DNA of 64,000 bases from Actinomadura cremea (GCF_014648495.1 NZ_BMRF01000010.1:1-64000); one strand, 5' to 3'; shown: positions 1 through 10,402, counted from the stretch's first letter. Numbers and translations: made by a program. Notes: generated from the letters alone by a model not told the origin.

Positions 1-2772
1 ACCTGGCCAAAGCCGTCCACGTCCTTCACAACCGCGAGCACGGACCGTACTGAAAAAGGCTCCATGTTCGCCTCCCCCGGAGGCAAATGCATGCCGGCCG
101 GGCAAGGACAGACGGTCAACGACATTCCCACGGTCCATGCCTACCTGTACGACAAGGACATCGAGGACTCCAACAAGGTCCGGGGGCAGTTCACGCTGCA
201 CTGGGCGAACAACCCGGACGGCTCGGACTGGGGCGCGAAGTGGACGAGTGCGCTGACACAGCCGCTGACGTCGGGTCCCCGGTTCCAGATCAAACTGCCC
301 TCCACCATCCCGGAGAACACGCGGATCGGCTGGGGGGCGCGAGCCTCGGACGGCACCCAGTACAGCGCCTGGAGTTACGACGGAGCACAGCAAGGCTGCT
401 ACTTCTACTACAGCCCAGCAGTACCCGGCGCGCCGACCATCTCCTCCCAGGACTACCCGACAGATGCTTGGCGCGGCGGCGTGGGCGAACCGGGACGGTT
501 CGTGATCGCGGACTCCGAACAGGTCGCCGCCCTCTACAGGATCAAGCTCAACGGCGTCCTGGTCAGGGAAGTGAGCACCACCGCTGGGGCGCAGCGGGAA
601 GTGGAACTCGCGCCGGAAAAATCGGGTGTCAACATTCTCGAGGTTGAGGCGATCGCACCCTCGGGGCAGAAGGGCCCCAGCGTGCCATACGAGTTCCGGG
701 TCAACGCAGGCGCTGATCCAGTGGCACGGTTCACCATGGATGAAGGCGCGGGAGCAACAGCGGTTGCTTCGACCGGTCCAGGACGGCCGGCCCGACTCCA
801 CGGGGCCGCGACCTTGGGTGGCGAGGGTGAGACCGGTACCGCCTTGACCTTGGACGGCACCTCCGGGTACGCCGAAAGTACTCTGCCGGTTGTTGACACC
901 ACCGAAAGTTTCACGGTGTCGGCTTGGGTGAAGCCGAGCGGATATGCGATGGCCAACGTTCTGGCGCAGGATGCGCGCTTTCAGAGCGCTTTTCAGTTGG
1001 GCATCGGTCCACAGGGAAAGCCGGTTTTCAAGAAGCCGTCCACCGACACTGAAGGCGACGGTGGTGGCGGGTGGCAGCAGGCCATCGCCGACACTCCACT
1101 GCCTATCGGGCAGTGGAGTCATCTGACCGGTGTCTACGACAACTCCGCGGGAGAGTTGCGGCTGTATGTGGACGGCCAGCATCGCTCCACCGCGGACGCG
1201 GGCACGCCGCTGGAGTCCCATGGTGCTCTGCAGATCGGCCGGAGCCTGCACAACAGCACCTACCCGACCCGTTGGCCAGGCTCGATCGACGACGTTCACG
1301 CGTTCACCCAGGCGCTAACGGGGAACCAAGCCGAGCAACTCCATGCCAGCACCACTCCGAGCAGCGCGGGGCACGTCGCGCACTGGAGCATGAACGAGCC
1401 GGCGGGCAAGTCCCGGGTGTACAGCACAGTCGCCCCGTGGAAGGCAACCCTGCACGGCAACCCAACCCTCGGGGCCGAGGGCCAGGCCCAGACCGCGCTG
1501 CAACTGGACAACCCGCCCGGCCAAACGGTCAAGCAGTACGCCGCGACCGAACGGCCGGTCGTCAACACGCTCCGCAGCTTCGCGGTCTCGGCATGGGTGA
1601 AGGTCGACGGCTCGGTCTCCTCACCCAGCAGGAACTTCACAGCGGTGTCGGCCCGTGGGGAGTACAAGAGCGGCTTCTACCTGAAGTACACCGAGGACGG
1701 CGGTGACGGCACCCCCCGATGGGTGTTCGCCCGTACCGCGCACGACAGCGCGGACACCGGCTGGTACCAGGCCACATCCAAGGTCCCCGCACGTACCGAC
1801 GAGTGGACGCATGTGGTGGGGGTGTACGACTCCATCGCCCAGAGAATGAAGATCTACGTCAACGGCGAGAAGGGGGACGACAGCCCGGTGGTGGACTCCC
1901 GCTGGCTCGCCAAGGGAGGGCTGGAGATCGGCCGCTCCCAATGGGCGGCCACTCCCGTGGACCACTGGGCTGGGCAGATCGACGATCTCCGTGTCTACGA
2001 CCGTGTCGTCGGTCAGCAGGAAGCCAACGAGTTGGTCAAGCAGCATCCCGTGCTTAAAGCGCGGTGGGCGCTGAACCCCGAGCCGGTGGATGAAAGCTTC
2101 GAGGGCCCTGCAGGCTCTCCTGGCCTGTCCCTGCACAACGGTGCCGCGATCACCGATCAGGCAGGAATCGGCTGGGCCGTACCGGCAGGGCTGAAGCTGA
2201 ATCCTGGCAGCAAAGCGTTCGCCGAGAGCACGGCGCAAGTGATCGACCCGGACCGAAGTTTCACGCTGACGGGCTGGATCCGTCCCGGCGGACTTCCACA
2301 ACATCCAGTCACCGTCTGGTCCCAACCGGGCCAGAGAAGCAATGTCCTCTCGTTGCGGTATGTCCCCGGCGAAGACCCCACCCAGCAAGGGAACTTGCAG
2401 GTCGAAATGCGCAATGAAGACGATGCTGAAATCACCCCCCTGACCGCCGTTCACCGAAGTTTCAACCCGGACGACTGGAACCACGTCACTGTTGTGTACG
2501 ACGCTCTGCGGGATCGTGTCAGCCTGTACGTCGGCGGTGAGCTGTATCAGAACGCCAACGGCGTCTCCGAGGAAGGCCAAATTCTTGGCTTTGCGACGCA
2601 GAACAGTCGTTTGCAGGTCGGTCGCAGCAAGTTCGGGGCGGCAGACGGTAATGGCACTGAGTTCTGGCCCGACGCCATCGACGACATCTGGGTCTATCAA
2701 GGCGTCCTGACACCAGACCAGATCGCCCTTCTGGCGGCCTTCGGGGATATCCCGACCGAGGCCGGCCCCTGA
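1..2772 (+). CDS. LamG-domain secreted protein, 5'-truncated by the window edge
   Basis: The reading frame is open from base 1, so the first in-frame ATG (64) is probably internal and the gene begins outside the window. Three concanavalin-A-like LamG/jellyroll domains are visible, at about nt 720-1340, 1375-2040 and 2060-2750. Each opens with a short strand of the 'ARFTMDEGAG' or 'AHWSMNEPAG' type, contains an 'S-F-T-V-S-A-W-V-K' core strand and closes with 'IDD-h-x-h-y'. The part before them (nt 1-700) looks like two beta-sandwich modules ('WGARASDGTQYSAWSYD'). LamG domains usually bind sugars or proteins outside the cell; no catalytic residues are seen. It ends 80 bp before the RHS toxin gene on the same strand. 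LamG proteins often sit beside RHS genes in actinomycetes, so a role in the same surface or secreted system is likely but inferred. Confidence 0.85.
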   Translation, partial: TWPKPSTSFTTASTDRTEKGSMFASPGGKCMPAGQGQTVNDIPTVHAYLYDKDIEDSNKVRGQFTLHWANNPDGSDWGAKWTSALTQPLTSGPRFQIKLPSTIPENTRIGWGARASDGTQYSAWSYDGAQQGCYFYYSPAVPGAPTISSQDYPTDAWRGGVGEPGRFVIADSEQVAALYRIKLNGVLVREVSTTAGAQREVELAPEKSGVNILEVEAIAPSGQKGPSVPYEFRVNAGADPVARFTMDEGAGATAVASTGPGRPARLHGAATLGGEGETGTALTLDGTSGYAESTLPVVDTTESFTVSAWVKPSGYAMANVLAQDARFQSAFQLGIGPQGKPVFKKPSTDTEGDGGGGWQQAIADTPLPIGQWSHLTGVYDNSAGELRLYVDGQHRSTADAGTPLESHGALQIGRSLHNSTYPTRWPGSIDDVHAFTQALTGNQAEQLHASTTPSSAGHVAHWSMNEPAGKSRVYSTVAPWKATLHGNPTLGAEGQAQTALQLDNPPGQTVKQYAATERPVVNTLRSFAVSAWVKVDGSVSSPSRNFTAVSARGEYKSGFYLKYTEDGGDGTPRWVFARTAHDSADTGWYQATSKVPARTDEWTHVVGVYDSIAQRMKIYVNGEKGDDSPVVDSRWLAKGGLEIGRSQWAATPVDHWAGQIDDLRVYDRVVGQQEANELVKQHPVLKARWALNPEPVDESFEGPAGSPGLSLHNGAAITDQAGIGWAVPAGLKLNPGSKAFAESTAQVIDPDRSFTLTGWIRPGGLPQHPVTVWSQPGQRSNVLSLRYVPGEDPTQQGNLQVEMRNEDDAEITPLTAVHRSFNPDDWNHVTVVYDALRDRVSLYVGGELYQNANGVSEEGQILGFATQNSRLQVGRSKFGAADGNGTEFWPDAIDDIWVYQGVLTPDQIALLAAFGDIPTEAGP

Positions 2773-2852
2773 TCGGCATTCGATTCTGCTGTTGATCTGC
2801 TGATTCCGCTCTTCCGCCCCGTGGTGGCGGGGTGGCTGCGATGGAGGATGTC

Positions 2853-5800
2853 GTGAACGCTGGCCGGAAGGTGTCCAGGCGCACCCGTGGCAAGGCGTTG
2901 GTGCTGGGGTCGCGCCGGATCTTGAGTGTGACCGCGATCGCGATGGCCGTAGTCATGCCGACCGGGCTGGTGTCGGCGTCACCGGCGTTGGCCGCCTCGC
3001 CGAGCTTCGGACGTCCCGCTGTCGCGGATCGGCAGGAGCCCGTTGACGGGCGCGACCTCAAGGCATTGCCGCGCAAGTCTGACGCGGACGATCCGGGACC
3101 ACCGGCCAAGGCGTCGTGGCCGTCACCGGGCATCGCCGAGGTCACCGTGCCTACCGCCTCTCCTTCCGCCCGCTCAGCAACCGCAGACGGTCCGCAAAAG
3201 GCGGCGGCTCTTCCGATCGCGGTGACGGCCCCGAAGCAACAGAAACAGGCTCGAGGCGGGACGGAAGCAGCCGGCAGGGTCCGGGTTCAGATGCTCGAAC
3301 GCGGCGCGGCCCGCAACCTGGGGGTGAACGGCGTGGCGTTCACCGTGGCCCGTACCGACGCCGCAGCCCCGGGCCGGGTGGGTCTGCAGCTTGACTATTC
3401 GGGGTTCGAGCAGGCATTCGGTGGCGCCTACGGAACCCGGCTGCGCCTGATGCAGATGCCGCACTGCGCCCTGACCACACCGTCCGAGCCCCGATGCCGC
3501 ACGCCGATTCCGTTGGAGACCGTCAACGACGGCGAGGCCAAGACCGTGACGGCGGAGGTCGAGGCGGTGCCCGCAGCCGCCTCCGGATCGCCCGCGGTCA
3601 CCAGCGCTGGCGCTAATGCGACGTTGCTCGTCGTGGCCGCCGCGGCGGAAGGTTCCCAAGGCGATTACCAGGCCACGTCCCTGCAGCCGTCGGCGACCTG
3701 GAACGCCGGCGGTAGCAGCGGTGACTTCTCCTGGTCGTACCCGATGCGGGTTCCCGGTGTCCCCGGAGGACTGGCCCCGCAGGTGGGGCTGTCCTACTCC
3801 TCCAGCAGCGTGGACGGCCGCACCTCCAACACCAACGGGCAGCCGTCCTGGGTCGGGCAAGGGTTCGATCTGTGGCCGGGGTACATCGAACGCAGCTACA
3901 AGTCGTGCAAGGAGGACGGCGCCCCGGAGGACGAGTGGGGCAACTCGCCGGGCGACCAGTGCTGGGCGTACGACAACGCCACGATCGCCTGGAGCGGCAA
4001 GGGCGGGGAACTGGTCAAGGCTGCTGATGGCACGTGGCGGCTGAAGAACGATGACGGCACCAAGTTCGAGAAGCTCACCGAATCCTCCAACGACATCGGT
4101 GACGACAACGAGAACGGTGACGACAACGGGGAGTACTGGAAGGTCACCACCACTGACGGCACCCAGTATTTCTTCGGTCTCAATCGCGCTCCCGGCTGGG
4201 TGAGCGGCAAGCCCGAGACCAACTCCACCTGGACCGCCCCGGTGTTCGGCGATGACTCCGGCGAGCCGTGCCACGACTCGGCCGGCTTCTCCGATTCCTG
4301 GTGCCAGCAGGCGTACCGGTGGAACCTCGACTACGTCGTCGACAAGTCCGGCAATGCCATTCTGTACACCTACGGCACCGAGACCAACCACTACGGCCGC
4401 AACCTCAAGCCCGAGGACGAAACCGCCTATGTGCGCGGCGGCTACCTGAAGACGATCTCCTACGGGCTCCGCTCGGACGCGGTTTTCGCCAAGGCGCCCG
4501 CGCAGGTCACCTTCGCCACCTCCGAGCGCTGCATCCGCGATGCTTCATTCGACTGCGCTCCGTCCAAGATCGGTGACAACCCCGATCGGTGGTGGGACGT
4601 CCCGTGGGACCTGAACTGCAACTCCGGCCAGGAATGCAAGGAGACGCACGGGACGATCTCGCCGTCGTTCTGGTCTCGTTTGCGGCTGACCGAGGTCACC
4701 ACGCAGATCCTCAAGCCGGACGCATCCGGGTACCAGAAGGTCGACTCCTGGAGCCTGGACCACGAGTGGAAGTTCGCCGACGTCGAACGTGACCTGGTGC
4801 TGAACAAGATCCAGCACACCGGTCACGCGTCCACCGACGGCAGCAACCCGGTGACGCTGCCGAAGGTCTCCTTCAACTACGTCCAGAAGGAGAACCGGCT
4901 GGACGAGTCGGGCGACGACATCCTGGCCTACATCCGGTACCGGCTGGGTGCGATCTATGACGAGGCCGGCGGGCAGATCGAGATCAACTACGCCGCCCCC
5001 GACTGCTCCCGAGCGGACCTGCCGACGCCGGAGAGCAACGCCACTCGCTGCATGCCGGTGATCTGGACACCCCCGGGGCGCGAGGACCCGATGACCGACT
5101 GGTTCCACAAATACGTGGTGTCCAGCGTGACCCAGGTCGACCGCACCGGCCTGTCCCCCCACATGACCACCAGATACGAGTACGTCGGTGGAGCCGCCTG
5201 GCACTTCGACGATGACGACGGGCTGGTCAAGGAGAAGGACAAGACCTGGTCGCAGTGGCGCGGCTACGGCCACGTCCGCACCTTCACCGGCGACCCCGCC
5301 GACCCCGCCACCCAGACCGACACCTATTACATGCGCGGGATGGACGGCGACCGCCAGAACAAGGCCGGTGGCGAGAAGTCGGTCACCGTCTCCGACGGTG
5401 AGGGCGGTACCCACACCGACCACGACGCGCTGGCCGGGTTCCCGATCCGGACGGTGCAGTACACCGAGCCGGGCGGCAGCGTCCATGCCAAGACGGTGAA
5501 CACCCCCTGGCGGACGCAGACCGCCTCCCGTACCCGCTCGTGGGGAACCGTCACCGCCAACGTGACCGGAGTCGACACCTCCCGCACCTGGACGGCCAAG
5601 GACGGCGGCGGCTGGAACCAAACCAAGACCGAAAATACTTTCAAACAGTCCGGGCCCGGCGTCGGCCGCGTCACCACCGTGAACAACCTCGGTGACGTCA
5701 CCACCGGCACCGACGACACCTGCACCCGCACCACCTACGCCGACAACACCGGCGCCTGGATGGTGGACCACCCCTCACGGGTGGAGACCGTCTCCACAGC

Positions 5801-8800
5801 CTGTGCGACTACCCCCGAGCGCCCCGATCAGGTGATCTCCGACGTCCGCAGCTATTACGACGGCCATGCACACGGCGCCGCGCCCACCAAGGGGCAGGTC
5901 ACCAAGGTCGAGGGCATCAAGGACTACGACGGCGGCGCCCCGCGGTACGTGACCGAGGTCGAGAACACCTACGACTCCTACGGTCGCGTCACCCATACCA
6001 AAAATGCTCTCGGGCAGACCTCGACCACCGCCTACACCGACACCCAGGGGCTGACCAGCAAGGTCGTCTCCACCACACCGCCGGCCAACCCCGCCAATGC
6101 GTCCACGGCGCTGACCACGACGCAAGAGCTGGACCGCGCCCTGGGGCTCCCGTCCCGAGCCACCGACGCCAACGGCATGGACACTGACCTGGTCTACGAC
6201 GGGCTCGGACGGCTGCGGAAGGTGTGGCTGCCCGACCGGTCAAAGGCCAACGACCCCACCGTTCCCAGCTACGAGTACACTTACCGGTTCGAAGAGAACG
6301 AGATCGTCGCGGTCACCTCCAAGGCCATCGTCGCCGGAGGGCTCAAGGTCACCGGGATCAGCCTGCTGGACGGATGGCTGCGGCCCCGCCAGACCCAATC
6401 CCCCACCCAAGCCGCCGAAGGGCAGTCGGCGCGGCTGATCAGCGACACCTTCTACGACGACCGCGGCCAGGTCACCAAGACCTACGCCCCCTACCCTGCC
6501 ACTGGCGCTCCCGAAGCCGAACTGTTCGGCGTTCACACCCCCGGCGCGGTCGAGACCCAGGGTCGCGCCGACTATGACGGGCTGGGCCGACCGACTGTCC
6601 AGCGCCTCATCGCCGGCAGCGGCTCCCAGCCCGAGCAGGAACTGTGGCGTACCACCTACTCCTACGGCGGCGCCAACCGCGTCTCGGTCACCCCGCCCGA
6701 CGGCGGCACCCCCACCGCCCAGGTCACCAACGCCCTCGGCCAGGTCACCGAACGCCGCCAGTACAAGGCTGACACCCCCACCGGCGACTACGACGCCACC
6801 ACCTACACCTACACCCCCGCCGGGCAGCCCGCGACGGTCACCGACCCGTCCGGAAACGAGTGGACCACCACCTACGACCTGCGCGGCCGCACCACCCACA
6901 AGACCGACCCCGACGCGGGCACCAGCACCTTCACCTACGACGACCTCGACCGCACCGTGTCGACCACCGACGCCCGCGACGAAACCGTCCACACCAACTA
7001 CGACGGCCTCGGCCGCGTCACCGACACCCGCGCCGGCTCGGCCACCGGCACCAAGCTGACGTCGTTCACCTACGACACCGTCGCCAAGGGCAAGGGCAAA
7101 CCCGCCAGCGCCACCCGCCACCACAACGGCGCCCAATACACCAGCAACATCCTCAGATACGACAACCTTGGCCGCGCACAAACCACCAACGTCACCATCC
7201 CCGCAGCCGAGGGCCCACTCGCCGGCACCTACGTCACCAACACCGAATACAACATCGACGGTACCCCGCGATCCGTCACCCCGCCCACCGCCGGCGGCCT
7301 GCCCTACGAAACCCTCGTCTACAGCTACGACGACTTCGCCCGCCCCACCCGCATGTCCAGCAACCGGGGCACCTACATCAGCCACATCGGCTACCGCGAC
7401 ACCGGCGAACTCCAAGCCATCGACTACGGCACGGTCGGCAAACGCGCTTTCCAAACCTTCCATTACCAGGACGGCACCCGCCGACTCCAACGCGCCAACA
7501 CCAGCCGCGAAGGCATCAACGGCTACGCCCGCAGCGCCCTGTACGACTACACCGACGCCGGCACCATCACCTCCATCACCGACACCTCCCACGACGGCGT
7601 CGACAAGCAGTGCTTCACCTACGACCACCTCCAACGCCTCACCCAGGCATGGACCCAAGGCACCACCGACACCTGCGCCACCGAACCCGCCGCATCGCTG
7701 ATCGGCGGCCCCGCCCCGTACTGGAACACCTTCACCTACGACAAGGCCGGAAACCGCACCGAACAGGTCCAGCACGGCCTCGGCGGCCAGGACGACACCG
7801 TCAGCACCTACACCTACGCCGCCCCCGGCAACGGCAGCCGCCTGCACACCCTTACCCGCACCGGCCCCGAAGGCGACCGCACCCGCTCCTACGGCTACGA
7901 CCCCACCGGCAACACCACCTCCATCACCACCACCGAAGGACCCGCCAACACCACACAGACCTTCGACTTCAACACCGAAGGCCAACTCGCCAAAGTCTCC
8001 GAACAAGGCAACGACGTCACCTACATCTACGACACCGGCGGCAACCGCCTCATCCGCAAAGACCCCACCGGCACCACCCTCTACCTGCCCGGCGGCACCG
8101 AACTCCGCGCCTACAACGGCGCCACCACCGCCACCGGCACCCGCTACTACAGCCTCGGCGGCCAAACCGTCGCGATGCGCACCACCGACGGCACCGTCAC
8201 CTACATGACGGCAGACCACCAAGGCACCGCCAACATCGCCATCGACGCCGCCACCCAGCAAGCCACCGTCCGCCGCTTCACACCCTTCGGCAACATCCGC
8301 AGCCTCGACGAAGACGCCACCTGGCCCAACGACAAAGGCTTCCTCGGCGCCACCCAAGAACCCACCGGCCTCACCCACCTCGGCGCTCGCGAATACGACC
8401 CAGACACCGGCCGCTTCATCTCCGTCGACCCCATCCTCAACCAGGCCGACCCCCAACAGATGAACGGCTACACCTACGCCAACAACAGCCCAGCCACCTA
8501 CTCAGACCCAACCGGAACCTGCCCCGGCAATTCCTGCTCCGCCGACTACTTTGGCCCCCGCCCCGGCTACTCGAATGCAGGAAACTCCTCCCGAGACTGG
8601 TCGGCAGGCCGACCCAGCCCCGGGAACTCCGCACGAGACTGGTCCAGCGGAGGATCCTCCAGAGTCAGCCGTGTAATGGCCCGCCCATGCACTGGGTCAT
8701 CTGACACCAGTTCATGCTTCGTCGATCAATGGCGAATGATGATGCACTCATTTGGAGACTACCCGCGCCCTACTGTCACCGTTGGGGACGTTTGGGCGGC

Positions 8801-9974
8801 CACGTGGCAAACCTTCGGTGACTTGCTCGGTGTCGAAGACGTTAACGACTGTTTTACTGGTAAAAGCAAAACAGCCTGCGTGTGGGCAGCGGCCAACTGG
8901 GTACCCGGGCTCGGCAAACTCTTGAAGCCAGGCAGCAAGTGGCTCAAATACTTCCGAAACCTGGACAACGTCGATGATCCGCCTGCTCCACCGGCTAAAC
9001 CTAGAGAAGGCTCTGAGGCCCCTGCAGGGAGACCGCGAGCGGAGGACTCGCCAGCAGCGAAGCCTGAACCGGAAGGATGCAGCAGCTTCGTCCCAGGAAC
9101 ACAGGTACTCCTTGCCGACGGTAGCAGCCAAGACATCGAGGACATCGAGGTCGGCGACAAGGTGGTCGCCACCGACCCCGAAACCAGTGAGACGAGCGCA
9201 CAGCCAGTCCTCGGTGTGATCACCACCAAGGGTGACAAACACCTCGTCCAGATCACTGTCGACGCCGACACTACAAGTTCGTTCCTCGGAGCGGCAGACG
9301 CGACTGGGAGCCCCCGCTCCCTGATGCACATGCCCTACGACTCCGGCAACGGTGTAGTCGTCGCCACCGACACCCATCCCTTCTGGGTTGCCGGCGACAT
9401 CAGTGCCTGGGTCGAGGCCGCTGACCTCCAACCTGGCATGTGGCTCCGTACCAGCGCAGGCACCTACGTCCAAATCACTGCAACCAAGACCTGGACCCAA
9501 AGCCAGCGTGTTTACAATCTCACAATTGCAATTGACCATACATATTATGTTCTAGCGGGCAATGCGTCGACGCTGGTACATAATGCGTGTACGCCGGGCC
9601 ACACTGCCGTAGTTACAGTTCTTGATTCAAATGGTGTCGTGCGCGACAGCCCGGGACCAGTCACCTTCTGGTCTGGTAGAACTACTCCAGCAGAGCAGGC
9701 GCAGGGTCCATGGAAGGGGGGGATGGCCAGCCATACCGAGGCGCGCGCAACCCGCGCAGCGGGAACTCCATGGCGCTATTGGAAAAATGGCGATGATCCA
9801 TTGCTGGGAGTGACACCTGCAAATGCTGGCGACACATATTACCTTGAAGGGGCATTGCCTCCGTGTAGTTGGTGCCGAAAAGCAATGGAAGATGCGGCTG
9901 AAGCTACCGATACAAACTGGGTGTATACTTGGGTAGAAGATGGAGAGCGGCACTTCTGGTGGCGAGGTTTGTAG
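2853..9974 (+). CDS. Secreted RHS-repeat polymorphic toxin with Hint domain and C-terminal deaminase
   Basis: 2373 residues from the GTG at 2853, chosen because GGAGG (2843-2847) lies 5 nt upstream; an in-frame GTG at 2832 would add 7 residues. The N-terminus is basic, followed by a hydrophobic segment and 'ASPALAAS', a Sec signal. A beta-rich region of about 900 residues precedes a long array of YD/RHS repeats and the RHS core signature 'LGAREYDPDTGRFISVDP' (about nt 8380-8430). A Hint (intein-like) domain follows: its nucleophile is Cys2076 in 'CSSFVPGTQVLLADG', it has a 'TDTHPFWV' block, and it ends at 'VHN' (Asn2244). This family releases its toxin by self-cleavage at that point. The last ~129 residues carry H2294-x-E2296 ('SHTEARAT') and P2337-C2338-S-W-C2341, the zinc and proton-shuttle motifs of the cytidine-deaminase fold. 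This looks most like the Pput_2613-type toxin deaminases; the nucleobase or nucleic-acid target cannot be told. The tip is more A+T-rich than the body, as expected of a swapped toxin cassette. Confidence 0.92.
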   Translation: MNAGRKVSRRTRGKALVLGSRRILSVTAIAMAVVMPTGLVSASPALAASPSFGRPAVADRQEPVDGRDLKALPRKSDADDPGPPAKASWPSPGIAEVTVPTASPSARSATADGPQKAAALPIAVTAPKQQKQARGGTEAAGRVRVQMLERGAARNLGVNGVAFTVARTDAAAPGRVGLQLDYSGFEQAFGGAYGTRLRLMQMPHCALTTPSEPRCRTPIPLETVNDGEAKTVTAEVEAVPAAASGSPAVTSAGANATLLVVAAAAEGSQGDYQATSLQPSATWNAGGSSGDFSWSYPMRVPGVPGGLAPQVGLSYSSSSVDGRTSNTNGQPSWVGQGFDLWPGYIERSYKSCKEDGAPEDEWGNSPGDQCWAYDNATIAWSGKGGELVKAADGTWRLKNDDGTKFEKLTESSNDIGDDNENGDDNGEYWKVTTTDGTQYFFGLNRAPGWVSGKPETNSTWTAPVFGDDSGEPCHDSAGFSDSWCQQAYRWNLDYVVDKSGNAILYTYGTETNHYGRNLKPEDETAYVRGGYLKTISYGLRSDAVFAKAPAQVTFATSERCIRDASFDCAPSKIGDNPDRWWDVPWDLNCNSGQECKETHGTISPSFWSRLRLTEVTTQILKPDASGYQKVDSWSLDHEWKFADVERDLVLNKIQHTGHASTDGSNPVTLPKVSFNYVQKENRLDESGDDILAYIRYRLGAIYDEAGGQIEINYAAPDCSRADLPTPESNATRCMPVIWTPPGREDPMTDWFHKYVVSSVTQVDRTGLSPHMTTRYEYVGGAAWHFDDDDGLVKEKDKTWSQWRGYGHVRTFTGDPADPATQTDTYYMRGMDGDRQNKAGGEKSVTVSDGEGGTHTDHDALAGFPIRTVQYTEPGGSVHAKTVNTPWRTQTASRTRSWGTVTANVTGVDTSRTWTAKDGGGWNQTKTENTFKQSGPGVGRVTTVNNLGDVTTGTDDTCTRTTYADNTGAWMVDHPSRVETVSTACATTPERPDQVISDVRSYYDGHAHGAAPTKGQVTKVEGIKDYDGGAPRYVTEVENTYDSYGRVTHTKNALGQTSTTAYTDTQGLTSKVVSTTPPANPANASTALTTTQELDRALGLPSRATDANGMDTDLVYDGLGRLRKVWLPDRSKANDPTVPSYEYTYRFEENEIVAVTSKAIVAGGLKVTGISLLDGWLRPRQTQSPTQAAEGQSARLISDTFYDDRGQVTKTYAPYPATGAPEAELFGVHTPGAVETQGRADYDGLGRPTVQRLIAGSGSQPEQELWRTTYSYGGANRVSVTPPDGGTPTAQVTNALGQVTERRQYKADTPTGDYDATTYTYTPAGQPATVTDPSGNEWTTTYDLRGRTTHKTDPDAGTSTFTYDDLDRTVSTTDARDETVHTNYDGLGRVTDTRAGSATGTKLTSFTYDTVAKGKGKPASATRHHNGAQYTSNILRYDNLGRAQTTNVTIPAAEGPLAGTYVTNTEYNIDGTPRSVTPPTAGGLPYETLVYSYDDFARPTRMSSNRGTYISHIGYRDTGELQAIDYGTVGKRAFQTFHYQDGTRRLQRANTSREGINGYARSALYDYTDAGTITSITDTSHDGVDKQCFTYDHLQRLTQAWTQGTTDTCATEPAASLIGGPAPYWNTFTYDKAGNRTEQVQHGLGGQDDTVSTYTYAAPGNGSRLHTLTRTGPEGDRTRSYGYDPTGNTTSITTTEGPANTTQTFDFNTEGQLAKVSEQGNDVTYIYDTGGNRLIRKDPTGTTLYLPGGTELRAYNGATTATGTRYYSLGGQTVAMRTTDGTVTYMTADHQGTANIAIDAATQQATVRRFTPFGNIRSLDEDATWPNDKGFLGATQEPTGLTHLGAREYDPDTGRFISVDPILNQADPQQMNGYTYANNSPATYSDPTGTCPGNSCSADYFGPRPGYSNAGNSSRDWSAGRPSPGNSARDWSSGGSSRVSRVMARPCTGSSDTSSCFVDQWRMMMHSFGDYPRPTVTVGDVWAATWQTFGDLLGVEDVNDCFTGKSKTACVWAAANWVPGLGKLLKPGSKWLKYFRNLDNVDDPPAPPAKPREGSEAPAGRPRAEDSPAAKPEPEGCSSFVPGTQVLLADGSSQDIEDIEVGDKVVATDPETSETSAQPVLGVITTKGDKHLVQITVDADTTSSFLGAADATGSPRSLMHMPYDSGNGVVVATDTHPFWVAGDISAWVEAADLQPGMWLRTSAGTYVQITATKTWTQSQRVYNLTIAIDHTYYVLAGNASTLVHNACTPGHTAVVTVLDSNGVVRDSPGPVTFWSGRTTPAEQAQGPWKGGMASHTEARATRAAGTPWRYWKNGDDPLLGVTPANAGDTYYLEGALPPCSWCRKAMEDAAEATDTNWVYTWVEDGERHFWWRGL

Positions 9975-9988
9975 ATTAGGAGTATTTA

Positions 9989-10402
9989 ATGGAGACTTTT
10001 GTTGCTCGAGCTGTCGGTGTCGAGGAGCATCCACCTCTCCTCTTGGTCGGTTTCGCTGAACGCGAGGATGGTACTGGACAAGCCTTTCATTTTCAGTGCG
10101 ATCTTAGGGTCAATGATTACAGTGAGGATGATGGCTGGCCCGAAGATGATACTTACTGCATGTCAACCGAAAAAGGGCTGACTAAATTTGGCTGCGTGGA
10201 GGAAGTCGGGATTCAGGGAAATGTGGTAAAAATTAGTTTCACTGCCGCAGCGCAGCGCGACCTGTCTCTAAAAAGTCGTGTATTTGAAATTCACATTGAA
10301 GGTTCAGATGTGTCAACTTCTCGTATTGTTCGTGAATTGCATCGAGTGTTGACGTGTGGCCGACCGGAATATCATCCGGACTTTTTGATTGTCGATAATT
10401 GA
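9989..10402 (+). CDS. Imm10-like immunity protein for the RHS deaminase toxin
   Basis: 137 residues; AGGAG at 9978-9982 sits 6 nt before the ATG, which lies 14 bp after the toxin stop. The pattern 'FHFQCDL', 'DTYCMSTEKG' then 'FGCVEEV', with a closing helix 'IVRELHRVLTCGRPE', resembles the Imm10 immunity family. No signal peptide is seen, so it should act in the cytoplasm, where an immunity protein must meet incoming or self toxin. Base composition is close to balanced, far below the window average, and many codons end in A or T. That suggests the pair was acquired together with the toxin tip. Position alone makes immunity function likely; the family assignment is from recall of the pattern. 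Confidence 0.8.
   Translation: METFVARAVGVEEHPPLLLVGFAEREDGTGQAFHFQCDLRVNDYSEDDGWPEDDTYCMSTEKGLTKFGCVEEVGIQGNVVKISFTAAAQRDLSLKSRVFEIHIEGSDVSTSRIVRELHRVLTCGRPEYHPDFLIVDN

Noticed and set aside
2832-2852. GTG at 2832 as the RHS start
   Set aside because: It precedes the Shine-Dalgarno GGAGG at 2843-2847, which serves the GTG at 2853.
6240-8456. 738-codon open frame antisense to the RHS repeats
   Set aside because: It is Gly/Val-rich and compositionally forced by the C-ending codons of the RHS array on the other strand. There is no ribosome site and no recognisable domain.
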